DNA of 52,921 nt from Oscillospiraceae bacterium (GTDB lineage: Bacteria; Bacillota; Clostridia; Oscillospirales; Acutalibacteraceae). Below the pieces are notes generated by a model. It made no database searches. It was not told where the DNA came from and saw nothing but the letters and a program-made list of their open reading frames with translations. Location of the stretch: assembly GCA_015065845.1 (NCBI GenBank), contig SVPQ01000016.1, forward strand, positions 1 through 52,921, in the 5' to 3' direction. Made by a program: the position numbers and the translations under genes. How positions within the stretch are numbered: the first letter of the stretch is position 1; each line of letters begins with the position of its first letter. This document shows, one piece after another, positions 13,738-21,600 of this stretch.

Positions 13738-15003
13738 ATGGCAAACAAAGTACAAAAAATTGGTTTTATCGGTATAAGCGGCAGAGGTTCAAGTATGCTC
13801 GATTTACTCCTTCAGGTTGAGGGTGTAAAAGTTCCTGCAGTTTGTGACCTTATTGTAGAAAGAGCAGAAAAAGGTATTGAAATTGTTGAGGAAAGAAACA
13901 ACAAAGAATACCCTGTAACTGCTTACCTTGATTATAAAGAAATGTTCCAGAAAGAAGAACTCGATGCGGTTTTAATTGCAACAACATGGATTACACACTC
14001 AAGAATTGCTGTAGATGCAATGAAAGCTGGTCTTCATGTTGCCATGGAAGTAGGCGGTGCGGCGTCAATTGAAGAGTGCTGGCAGTTAGTCAGAACAAGT
14101 GAAGAAACAGGCAAAATTTGTATGCTCCTTGAAAACTGCTGTTATGACAGAAACGAAATGGCTGTTTTCAATATGGTAAGAAAAGGTCTTTTAGGCGAAA
14201 TTATTCACCTTGAGGGTGGTTACCGTCACGATTTAAGAGATGAAATCGTTTTAGGTAGAGAAAATATTCATGGCAGACTCTTTAACTTTATGATGCGTAA
14301 CGGTGAACTTTACCCAACACATCAGTTAGGCCCTATTGCTAAACTTATCGGTATTAACCGTGGTAACCGTTTTGTTTCTCTTTCTTCTGTTTCAAGCAAA
14401 TCAAAGGGACTTAATGTATGGATTAAAGAAAATAAAGGTGAAGACTATGACCTTTATGGCACAGACTTTAATTGCGGTGATGTTACTACTACAATTATCA
14501 AATGTGCAAATGGTGAAACAATCACATTAAATCACGACTGTTGCTTACCAAGACCATATTCAAGAGATTATATGGTGCAAGGCACAAAAGGTATTTACGA
14601 AGAAGCACCTGACGGATACGGCAGAATTTACATAGAAGGCCAGTCAGAAAAACAACACGAGTGGGATAGCTTCAAAACCTGGAGAGAAAAGTATGAACAT
14701 CCATTATGGCAGGCTTATGAAAACGATGGTATCAAAGCAGGTCACGGCGGTATGGACTTCTTAGTTCTTTCTGCTTATGTTGATAGTTTAAATCACGGTA
14801 GTTCACCAATTGATGTTTATGATACTGCAGCGTGGATGGCAGTTACTTGCCTTTCAGAACAATCAGTTGCTTTAGGTGGTGCACCTGTTGCATTCCCTGA
14901 CTTTACAAATGGTAAATGGATTGACAGAGAACCATACAGAAAAGGCACATATTGCCTTAACGAAGTTTGCGAAGTAAGCGAAGAACATAAAGAAAATAAA
15001 TAA
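13738..15003 (+). CDS. Gfo/Idh/MocA-family protein, GH109-like glycosidase
   Basis: The 421-residue protein starts with a NAD-binding Rossmann fold (IGFIGISGRGSSM) and has the oxidoreductase-like C-terminal domain. Segments GGYRHDLRDE, HPLWQAYE, AGHGGMDFLVL and PDFTNGKW follow the GH109 alpha-N-acetylgalactosaminidase pattern; those enzymes cleave by NAD-dependent oxidation and elimination. No signal peptide is seen, so it would act in the cytoplasm on imported sugars, unlike many secreted GH109 enzymes. ATG at 13738 follows AAAAGGTG by 7 bases. It is the first gene of a three-gene operon with a sugar kinase and a GH4 enzyme. A plain sugar dehydrogenase role cannot be excluded. Confidence 0.8.
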   Translation: MANKVQKIGFIGISGRGSSMLDLLLQVEGVKVPAVCDLIVERAEKGIEIVEERNNKEYPVTAYLDYKEMFQKEELDAVLIATTWITHSRIAVDAMKAGLHVAMEVGGAASIEECWQLVRTSEETGKICMLLENCCYDRNEMAVFNMVRKGLLGEIIHLEGGYRHDLRDEIVLGRENIHGRLFNFMMRNGELYPTHQLGPIAKLIGINRGNRFVSLSSVSSKSKGLNVWIKENKGEDYDLYGTDFNCGDVTTTIIKCANGETITLNHDCCLPRPYSRDYMVQGTKGIYEEAPDGYGRIYIEGQSEKQHEWDSFKTWREKYEHPLWQAYENDGIKAGHGGMDFLVLSAYVDSLNHGSSPIDVYDTAAWMAVTCLSEQSVALGGAPVAFPDFTNGKWIDREPYRKGTYCLNEVCEVSEEHKENK

Positions 15004-15018
15004 TCGGAGTAAATAATT

Positions 15019-15954
15019 ATGAAATTTTATATTGGTGTTGATGGTGGCGGAACAAAAACCGCATTTGCACTTTTTGATGAAAATAAAAATATGTTAGAAC
15101 TTCACGAAGGTCCTGCTTCTAACCACGAAAATATGGAAGGAAGTTTCCCTCAGGCGGCAGATATTATTACCGCTGGTGTTGATGAACTTCTTAAAAAGAC
15201 AGGTAAAACCCGTAATGATATTACTGGTATGCTTATGGGTCTTGCAGGTATTGACCACCCATATCAGCATGACGCTATGTGCGAAGAATTAACTAAACGC
15301 GGTCTTAAAAATTTCAGAATTTATAACGATGGTTTCATTGTTATCAAAGCAGGTGGCAAAGCGGGTGCTGGTATTGGCTACAACTGCGGTACAGGTACTT
15401 GCTGTAACTCAATTGACAGTCGTGGCGAAATGCTTCAGATTGGCGGTTTTGACCGTCTTTCAGGCGACAAGGGTAATGGTCACTGGGTTGCAAATGAAAC
15501 TTTCAGAATTGTTTATGATGATGTTTGCTTAGGCAAAAGAGAAAGTAAAATAACTGCTTTACTTACTGAAAAATTAGGTATTAAAGACAGAGAAACTTTA
15601 CTTGATTCTATTCAGATTATTGAAGATGAAGAGAAGAGCGAAGCATTTATCCGCGTTCTTATTGGCAGTTTCTTTGAAGCGGCAAATGAGGGTGATGAAG
15701 CGGCTTTGGAAGTTATTGAAGAAATGGCACAGCGTGGTGCAGATTTCATTGGTGGTCATATAAAGAAAATGCAGTTCGATGAAGAAACAGTAAATGTTGT
15801 TCTTTCAGGTTCAATGCACACAAAACTCCCTTCTGATATTTACATAAACAGAATGAGCGAACTTTTACACGAAAGAACAAACAAAAAATTCAACTTCATT
15901 AAACTTACAGCGGCACCTGTAACAGGTTGCATTAACTGGTTATTGGAAGACTAA
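15019..15954 (+). CDS. BadF/BcrA-type ATPase, probable N-acetylhexosamine kinase
   Basis: The 311-residue protein has the ASKHA sugar-kinase fold: phosphate-1 loop YIGVDGGGTKTAFALFD at the start, a second glycine-rich phosphate loop IGYNCGTGTCC (about residue 120), LSGDKGNGHWV, and the adenosine loop VNVVLSGSMHT near the end. These match N-acetylglucosamine kinases of the BadF/BcrA family. It lies between two glycosidase-type genes, 15 bases after the first, which suggests it phosphorylates the sugar or glycoside handled there. The exact substrate (GlcNAc, GalNAc or another hexose) cannot be read from sequence. Confidence 0.85.
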   Translation: MKFYIGVDGGGTKTAFALFDENKNMLELHEGPASNHENMEGSFPQAADIITAGVDELLKKTGKTRNDITGMLMGLAGIDHPYQHDAMCEELTKRGLKNFRIYNDGFIVIKAGGKAGAGIGYNCGTGTCCNSIDSRGEMLQIGGFDRLSGDKGNGHWVANETFRIVYDDVCLGKRESKITALLTEKLGIKDRETLLDSIQIIEDEEKSEAFIRVLIGSFFEAANEGDEAALEVIEEMAQRGADFIGGHIKKMQFDEETVNVVLSGSMHTKLPSDIYINRMSELLHERTNKKFNFIKLTAAPVTGCINWLLED

Positions 15955-15998
15955 TTTGTTATTTATATTTTGATAATTATTTTAAAGGACTGATATAA

Positions 15999-17282
15999 AT
16001 GAAAGAAATTAATGTTACAGTTATCGGTTCAGGTAGTACATATTGCCCTGAACTCATTTACGGATTTATAGAAGCAAAAGATTCTTTAAAACTTAAAAGA
16101 GTTGCTTTTATGGATATTGATGAAAGAAAACGCGAAATTGTTGGTTCTCTTTGCGTTCGTATGTTAAAGAGTGCAGGAATTGACTGCGAAGTTGTAATGA
16201 CAGATGACCTTGATTTAGCATTACAGGGTGCAGATTTCGTTGTTACACAAATTCGTGTAGGTAAACTTCCTTGCCGTCACATTGACGAATCAATTCCGTT
16301 AAAACACGACCTTATCGGTCAGGAAACTACTGGTATCGGCGGTTTCTTCAAAGCATTAAGAACTATTCCTGTTATGGCTCATATTGCAGAAAGAATTGAA
16401 GCAATTTGCCCGAATGCATGGCTTATTAACTTCACAAACCCATCAGGTATTATTTCTGAATTCCTTATTAACCACACAAATGTTAAGACAATGGGTCTTT
16501 GCAATGTTCCTATTGCTATGATTGATGATGTTAAAGCGGCAGTTGGTGAAGATGCAAAAATTACATATTTAGGTCTTAACCACTTGAGCTGGATTACTTC
16601 AGTTAAAGTAAATGGTGTTGAAAATATCGACAAAATCTTTGACGATGATTTTGCACCAACAGTTATGAAAAATATTCACGATGATGGTTTCGATATGGAG
16701 TGCCTTAACGCTTGTAAAGGCTTCCCGTCATCATATCTTCAATATTACTACAGCCGTCAGGCAAAATTACAACACTTAAAAGCAGGTTCAAAGAGCAGAG
16801 CACAAGTTTGTATGGAAATTGAAGAAGAACTTCTTAAATTGTATAGCGATAATGACCTTGTTATTAAACCTGCACTTCTTGAAGAACGCGGTGGTTATAA
16901 ATATTCACTTGCAGCAGTTTCTCTTATTGATGCTATTGCAAATGATAAACAAGAAGTTCACGTTGTAAACATTAAAAACAACGGTACTCTCAAATTTATG
17001 GATGATGACGATATTGTTGAAATTGCAGCAGTTATCGGTGCAGATGGTGCAAAGCCTGTAGAAATTGAAGAATTCAACAACCGTCATATTATAAGTCTTA
17101 TGAGAACAGTTAAATCTTACGAGAAATATACTGTTGATGCAGCAATGAAAGGCTCTGACGAAGATGCTCTTAATGCACTTATGCTTCACCCGCTTTGCGG
17201 CGACTTTGCTCAGGCAAAATCTTGCTATGAAGAAATGAAAGCGGCACACAAAGCATATCTTCCACAATTCTTTAAAGATTGA
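15999..17282 (+). CDS. GH4 family glycosidase (6-phospho-beta-glucosidase type)
   Basis: The 427-residue enzyme has the GH4 NAD-binding start VTVIGSGSTYCPELI, GGFFKALRTIP, the metal-binding cysteine segment GLCNVP, and the histidine segment LGLNHLSW. GH4 enzymes need NAD and Mn2+ and usually hydrolyse 6-phosphoglycosides in the cytoplasm. The CNVP rather than CHS-type motif fits the 6-phospho-beta-glucosidase (LicH/CelF) branch. It follows the kinase by 44 bases and completes the operon. A PTS transporter, the usual source of phosphorylated substrate, is not in this operon; the kinase next door could supply the phosphate instead. Confidence 0.9.
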   Translation: MKEINVTVIGSGSTYCPELIYGFIEAKDSLKLKRVAFMDIDERKREIVGSLCVRMLKSAGIDCEVVMTDDLDLALQGADFVVTQIRVGKLPCRHIDESIPLKHDLIGQETTGIGGFFKALRTIPVMAHIAERIEAICPNAWLINFTNPSGIISEFLINHTNVKTMGLCNVPIAMIDDVKAAVGEDAKITYLGLNHLSWITSVKVNGVENIDKIFDDDFAPTVMKNIHDDGFDMECLNACKGFPSSYLQYYYSRQAKLQHLKAGSKSRAQVCMEIEEELLKLYSDNDLVIKPALLEERGGYKYSLAAVSLIDAIANDKQEVHVVNIKNNGTLKFMDDDDIVEIAAVIGADGAKPVEIEEFNNRHIISLMRTVKSYEKYTVDAAMKGSDEDALNALMLHPLCGDFAQAKSCYEEMKAAHKAYLPQFFKD

Positions 17283-17322
17283 TTAAAGGAGTTAACGGGT
17301 TACCGTTTAATTGATAATAATT

Positions 17323-17973
17323 ATGGCAAAGAATAAAAAGAAAAAGCCACAGGCACAGCAAAAACCACCAAAATCAAATGTGGCGGATGCAGAATTTAAA
17401 AAGAAAGTAACTATATTTAACGGTTGTCTTCTGCTTGTATTTATAATTGCACTTGTGTCATTCCTTATATATAGTGCGGCTAAAACCGAAAGTCTTGATG
17501 AGCGTTTTAATGCAGAGGTTGAAGCGGTAAAACAAGCTGTTTCTGAAGCGGGTGACGACAAAAGCATTGTAACTATAGAAGTTTCTGATGAAATGTTTAT
17601 AGATTGGTCAGAAACAATCTTCCATTCATATCAGGAACACACTCATGAAAATGAAGAAAGTGCCCACATTGAACACGGTTGTTTTGAAGGTTGCACAATT
17701 CACATTCAGGGTGTTTTTGAAACTGTAGACTATGGCGGTGTCGAGCAATATCAGATATACAGAAAATATATTGATGTTGACGGTAAAGAAAATAAGGTTC
17801 CTACCGAAATTATTTTTGAAGGCGGAAAACCTGAGAAAAATAAACTGCCAAAAAATGGCGACTGGGTAGATGTTGTCGGAATAGTGTCTTCAAACAGTAA
17901 CGATCTTTCTTGCATAAAAGATGCAAAAGTTACTATTTTAGATATTGAAGATAAAAAAGAATTTGCAAAATAA
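17323..17973 (+). CDS. Single-pass membrane protein with OB-like outside domain, hypothetical
   Basis: The 216-residue product has a Lys/Gln-rich inner N-terminus (about 30 residues), one membrane helix (VTIFNGCLLLVFIIALVSFL, about residues 27-48) and an outer domain. The outer domain contains a His-rich stretch (HSYQEHTHENEESAHIEHGC) and an end with OB-fold character (GDWVDVVGIVSSNS then DAKVTILDIED). The histidine cluster may bind metal. The start is uncertain: ATG at 17323 and TTG at 17311 both lack a close Shine-Dalgarno, the nearest (AAAGGAG) being over 25 bases upstream. It follows the GH4 gene by 40 bases. No family was recognised. Confidence 0.6.
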   Translation: MAKNKKKKPQAQQKPPKSNVADAEFKKKVTIFNGCLLLVFIIALVSFLIYSAAKTESLDERFNAEVEAVKQAVSEAGDDKSIVTIEVSDEMFIDWSETIFHSYQEHTHENEESAHIEHGCFEGCTIHIQGVFETVDYGGVEQYQIYRKYIDVDGKENKVPTEIIFEGGKPEKNKLPKNGDWVDVVGIVSSNSNDLSCIKDAKVTILDIEDKKEFAK

Positions 17974-17975
17974 TT

Positions 17976-18013
17976 AAAATGCGTGTGAATCAATGGATTT
18001 TACACGCATTTTT
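17976..18013 (+). terminator. Intrinsic terminator
   Basis: AAAATGCGTGT (17976-17986) pairs with ACACGCATTTTT (18002-18013). It ends the transcript before rfbF. A TATAAT at 18068-18073 is the likely -10 box of rfbF. Confidence 0.85.
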
Positions 18014-18097
18014 ACATCTGTTTTTACTTTAGTTTTTTTGTTTTCGTAGAATAATATTATTATAGACTATAATTGTAACTAAATCAGGGGTGATATT

Positions 18098-18874
18098 ATG
18101 AAAGTTGTAATTTTAGCGGGTGGTTTTGGTACAAGAATAAGTGAAGAAAGTCACTTGAAACCAAAGCCGATGATTGGTATTGGTGATAACCCGATTTTAT
18201 GGCATATTATGAAATATTATTCATCATTTGGTTTTAATGATTTTATAATTTGCTGTGGTTATAAAGGTTATGTAATAAAAGAATATTTTGCCGATTACTA
18301 TTTACACCGCTCAGATATCACTTTTGATTTTACAGAAGAAAACAAAATGATAATTCACAACAATATAGCAGAACCCTGGAAAGTTACTGTTGTGGATACA
18401 GGTCTTAATGCACAGACAGGGGCGAGAATCAAACGCGTTCATAAGTACATAGGTGATGAACCGTTTATGCTCACTTATGGTGATGGCGTTTCAGATGTAG
18501 ATATTAATAAACTTATTGATTTCCATAAGAAAATTGGAAAAACTGTTACACTTACAGCGATTCAACCAGGCGGTAAATTTGGTGTGCTTGATATTGACGA
18601 TACAGATACAATTAAACAATTTACCGAAAAAGGTAAAGAAGATGGCGGTTGGATAAATGGTGGTTTTATGGTTGTTGAACCTGAAATTTTCAATTATCTT
18701 ACTGATGAAGAAAATCTGGTGTTTGAGAGAAAACCACTTGAAACACTTGCAAAAGAAGGGAAACTTGGTGCTTTCAAGCACGACGGTTTCTGGCAGTGTA
18801 TGGATACTTTAAGAGATAAAATGTACCTTGAAAGATTGGTTGCAAACGGAGAAGCACCGTGGGTGGTGTGGTGA
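18098..18874 (+). CDS. rfbF: RfbF, glucose-1-phosphate cytidylyltransferase
   Basis: The 258-residue enzyme joins CTP and glucose 1-phosphate to CDP-glucose, the entry to CDP-dideoxysugars. The nucleotidyltransferase start VVILAGGFGTRISEES, then KPKPMIGIG, LTYGDGVSDV, GGKFGVLDI and FWQCMDTLRDK match RfbF closely, and the length is normal. GGGGTG lies before the ATG. The usual partners rfbG (CDP-glucose 4,6-dehydratase) and rfbH are absent; glycosyltransferase and radical SAM genes follow after an inserted cassette. The stop codon is the first base of the repeat bordering that cassette, so the insertion lies exactly at the gene's end. Confidence 0.93.
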   Translation: MKVVILAGGFGTRISEESHLKPKPMIGIGDNPILWHIMKYYSSFGFNDFIICCGYKGYVIKEYFADYYLHRSDITFDFTEENKMIIHNNIAEPWKVTVVDTGLNAQTGARIKRVHKYIGDEPFMLTYGDGVSDVDINKLIDFHKKIGKTVTLTAIQPGGKFGVLDIDDTDTIKQFTEKGKEDGGWINGGFMVVEPEIFNYLTDEENLVFERKPLETLAKEGKLGAFKHDGFWQCMDTLRDKMYLERLVANGEAPWVVW

Positions 18875-18968
18875 TGCGAAGCATCACCGCGATATAAATC
18901 CTAAAGGATTTGCGATATGTTTTTGACGCGATATACTTCGTGCGATATGTTTGCTTACGCAAACGAGA
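18874..18968 (+). repeat. 95-bp GCGATAT-type repeat, left copy
   Basis: The copy starts at the last base of the rfbF stop with ATGCGAAGCATCACCGCGATATAAATCC-type sequence and contains four GCGATAT units, each next to a small palindrome (AAATCCTAAAGGATTT, the GGTGATGCGAAGCATCACC hairpin). It matches 19439-19533 at 91 of 95 positions in the same orientation. From 18969 to 19065, four inverted ATATCGC units follow, making the left flank a large palindrome. Confidence 0.9.
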
Positions 18969-19079
18969 ATACAGGATTTATATCATATCGCATACAAATG
19001 AAGTGCAGTATATATCGCAACTGCATTTATGCAGTTATATCGCGCGAGAGAAACGAGCATATCGCAAAAGGAAAAAAGT

Positions 19080-19421
19080 ATGGATAAAACAATAAAGGAA
19101 TTGGCAGTCGAACTTACTGTTGAACTTACTGGTATTTGTGATACTATAAAAGGGCGCGCTGTGTTTACTAACCAGGTTTTACGTTCATGCTCTTCAATAG
19201 GGGCAAACTCATTTGAAGCAAAATATGCACAAAGCAGAGCAGATTTTATTAATAAGTTAGAAATCGCTCTTAAGGAATGTTATGAAACAGAGTATTGGCT
19301 TGAAATTATTTTTAAAACAGGTTCTGTCAGTGAGGAACAATATATAGATTTAATTGAAAAATGTGGTAGAATACGTCGGAAACTTATAGCATCTATAACT
19401 ACAGCAAAAAGAAATAAGTAG
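19080..19421 (+). CDS. Four-helix-bundle protein (23S rRNA intervening sequence protein family)
   Basis: The 113-residue protein is predicted all-helical. It contains the family core SIGAN-x2-EA-x3-QS-x2-DF-x4-IALKE-x2-ETEYWLE (about residues 39-79). The family was first found as ORFs inside 23S rRNA intervening sequences; relatives include the Avd protein of diversity-generating retroelements. Here it is outside any rRNA gene. ATG at 19080 has AAAAGGA 7 bases upstream. It is a clear paralogue of the protein at 35139-35486. Its function, possibly nucleic-acid binding as a small ring-like oligomer, is inferred from the family. Confidence 0.85.
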   Translation: MDKTIKELAVELTVELTGICDTIKGRAVFTNQVLRSCSSIGANSFEAKYAQSRADFINKLEIALKECYETEYWLEIIFKTGSVSEEQYIDLIEKCGRIRRKLIASITTAKRNK

Positions 19422-19438
19422 TTTGATTTAATTTAAAA

Positions 19439-19533
19439 ATGCGAAGCATCACCGCGATATAAATCCTAAAGGATTTGCGATATGTTTTTGATGCGATATA
19501 CTTAGTGCGATATGTTTGCTTGCACAAACGAGA
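19439..19533 (+). repeat. 95-bp GCGATAT-type repeat, right copy
   Basis: This is a direct copy of 18874-18968 with four substitutions. It ends about 20 bases before the next gene's start codon, so it may influence expression of the glycosyltransferase gene. Confidence 0.9.
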
Positions 19534-19553
19534 TTGAAAAAGGAGTTGAAAAA

Positions 19554-20465
19554 ATGAACATTCCCGAAATCAGCGTAATAATGCTTACATATAACCGTGA
19601 AACTATGGTTTCTCATATGATTGAATGTATTTTAAACCAGACATTTAAAGATTTTGAGTTTATTATAGTAGATAACGGTTCAAGTGATAAAAGTGGTGAA
19701 ATAGCAGAAAGTTATGCTGAAAAAGACAAAAGAATAAAAGTGTTTCATTTAGAAAAAAGCACCATAAGTCGCGGTCGAAATAAAGGTCTTGAGGAAGCAA
19801 AAGGCAAATACATTGCATTTGTTGATGATGATGATGAATGTACCGAAGATTTTTTAGAGTTTCTTTATAATCTCATAGAAGAAAATGATGCAGATGTTGC
19901 AATTTGCGGTTCTACTACAAAAGATTTTGATGAAAAGAAAATAATGAATAACGAAGAAGCAATAGAAACACTTCTTTGGCGTAAATATTACAATGTTGCT
20001 TTCCCGACTAAACTTATAAAAGCAGAACTTTTTAATGAAAATAGATTTTTAGAAACTACAAAATATGATGATATTTACTTGATGCCTAAAATTTTAGGTG
20101 ATGCAAAAAGAGTAGCATATCATGGTAACTCAAAGTACAATTTTTATCGTCACGCTAATAATAACTCTGCGTGGACTCAAAACCACAAACTTTTAGATAA
20201 AGCAACTTTAGAAGAATATCTTGAAGTGTATGAAAATCGTACAAAATGGTTAATAGAAAAATTCCCTAATAAAAAATCAACATGGGAATATTTCAATTGG
20301 TCTTTTATGATTTCTATGGTAGAAAAAGTTATTCGGCTTGAATTACCAAATTGCGAAAACCCACTTGAATTTATGAAAGCAGTTTTAAAAGAACATAAAA
20401 ACGAATTTTTACAAAATGAAAATTTGTTGGATTTTGAAAAAGAATGGTTAGGAAAATATATATAG
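19554..20465 (+). CDS. GT2-family glycosyltransferase
   Basis: The 303-residue protein has a GT-A fold: nucleotide-sugar-binding start EISVIMLTYNRETMV, ILNQTFKDFEFIIVDNGSSD, and the metal-binding acidic motif VDDDDECTEDF (about residue 95). A C-terminal region of about 130 residues with WxxxxF-type helices is less defined. It is cytoplasmic with no membrane helix. ATG at 19554 has AGGAG 8 bases upstream. The sugar donor and acceptor are unknown. It is the first glycan gene after the inserted cassette and is followed 15 bases later by a radical SAM gene, so they form one operon. Confidence 0.88.
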   Translation: MNIPEISVIMLTYNRETMVSHMIECILNQTFKDFEFIIVDNGSSDKSGEIAESYAEKDKRIKVFHLEKSTISRGRNKGLEEAKGKYIAFVDDDDECTEDFLEFLYNLIEENDADVAICGSTTKDFDEKKIMNNEEAIETLLWRKYYNVAFPTKLIKAELFNENRFLETTKYDDIYLMPKILGDAKRVAYHGNSKYNFYRHANNNSAWTQNHKLLDKATLEEYLEVYENRTKWLIEKFPNKKSTWEYFNWSFMISMVEKVIRLELPNCENPLEFMKAVLKEHKNEFLQNENLLDFEKEWLGKYI

Positions 20466-20480
20466 GTAGGTTAATTTGTA

Positions 20481-21521
20481 ATGGAATATTATAGTTGTGA
20501 CTACATACAAAATTTTTATCTTATGTTCAATGGAGATTTGGATAGAGAAAAATTTATGGCGTTATGTTGTGAACCTTTGCCGATTATTCCGAGTGTTTCA
20601 ATTAAAGATAAAGAACCATCAGAAATTTTAGATGCTTTTTTAGAAATGAGAAATAATCTTATTGAGTATGCTAAAGAATATGAGGAGCTTCACCCCGGTG
20701 AAAAACCACCAATAGACGGATGTAAAGATTGTTCACAATTTAGAAAAGGTGCATGGAGCCCTAAAGAAAAAACTCCGTATATAAATTTTTCAATGTATCC
20801 GTCACCTTGTCAATGTAAGTGTATTTATTGTAATGTGTGTACACCAAAAGTGGAGTTTACAGAAGAATTAAAACAAAAATATGAAAAAGTTTTTTCTGTG
20901 GTGGATGAAGCAATAAATCGTGATTTACTTGCTCCTAACACCAGATTTCAGGTTGCTTGCGGAGAAATTACTATTCATCCTTATAAAGAAAAAATTTATA
21001 AGTACGTTGAAAATAGATGCGCTACATTTTATACTAATGCATTTAAATTTGATGAAAAAATAGCCGAGTTTCTTAGCAAATCGCCTTTAAATACTATAAA
21101 TCTTTCAATTGATGCAGGTCTTTCTGACACTTGGGAAAAAGTTAAGGGATTTAATAATTTCGAAAAGGTTTTAGATAATTTGTATAAGTATTATAAGGCC
21201 TCAAATTCTCATAATCAAATTGCAATAAAATACATAGTACTTCCGGGAATAAATGATAGTGAAGAAGATTTTAAAAATCTTATAAATATTCTTAAACGTT
21301 TGAAAATTGCAAAATTAGATGTATCACGTGATACAAATTACAAGTATGATAAGTCCTACGATAAAACAAAATTGATTTATTCAGTTGCTATTTTATATAT
21401 CTTATGTAAGTTAAATAAAATTAACCCTATTCTATACAATACTTTTTCTAAAGAAGAACAATTTATGATATTAGAAACCGCCAAAATAATAGCAAAAGGA
21501 ATTAATGGTTCATCTAATTAA
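20481..21521 (+). CDS. Radical SAM protein in glycan cluster (type 1)
   Basis: The 346-residue protein has the radical SAM cluster motif CX3CX2C (CQCKCIYC, about residues 111-118) within SMYPSPCQCKCIYCNVC. Later radical SAM barrel strands include VACGEITIHPYK, ATFYTNAFKF, TINLSIDAG and IAIKYIVLPGIND. It would bind a 4Fe-4S cluster and cleave S-adenosylmethionine. The N-terminal 100 residues contain an extra C-K-D-C pair (GCKDCSQF). The substrate is unknown; position among glycosyltransferases suggests modification of a sugar or a glycan-bearing peptide. It differs from the two related radical SAM proteins downstream. Confidence 0.82.
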   Translation: MEYYSCDYIQNFYLMFNGDLDREKFMALCCEPLPIIPSVSIKDKEPSEILDAFLEMRNNLIEYAKEYEELHPGEKPPIDGCKDCSQFRKGAWSPKEKTPYINFSMYPSPCQCKCIYCNVCTPKVEFTEELKQKYEKVFSVVDEAINRDLLAPNTRFQVACGEITIHPYKEKIYKYVENRCATFYTNAFKFDEKIAEFLSKSPLNTINLSIDAGLSDTWEKVKGFNNFEKVLDNLYKYYKASNSHNQIAIKYIVLPGINDSEEDFKNLINILKRLKIAKLDVSRDTNYKYDKSYDKTKLIYSVAILYILCKLNKINPILYNTFSKEEQFMILETAKIIAKGINGSSN

Positions 21522-21600
21522 AATGTGTTATTATTTTAATTTTGCAATATAAAATAAAGAATATGTTAGAAAATAGATTTTATAAAGTGAGTTTTTTAAT

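Larger units (their letters stand above)
18874..19533 (+). mobile_element. Repeat-bounded four-helix-bundle protein cassette 1
   Basis: Two 95-bp direct repeats (91/95 match) bracket a single small gene of the 23S intervening-sequence-protein family, between rfbF and a GT2 gene of a glycan cluster. The left flank also carries inverted GCGATAT units. No transposase or integrase is inside. A second gene of the same family lies between inverted repeats at 35057-35569. Mobility is inferred from the shared pattern, not shown. Confidence 0.55.

Noticed and set aside
19080-19421. Part of a diversity-generating retroelement (Avd homologue)
   Set aside because: The family is related to Avd, but no reverse transcriptase, template repeat or variable repeat is present nearby.
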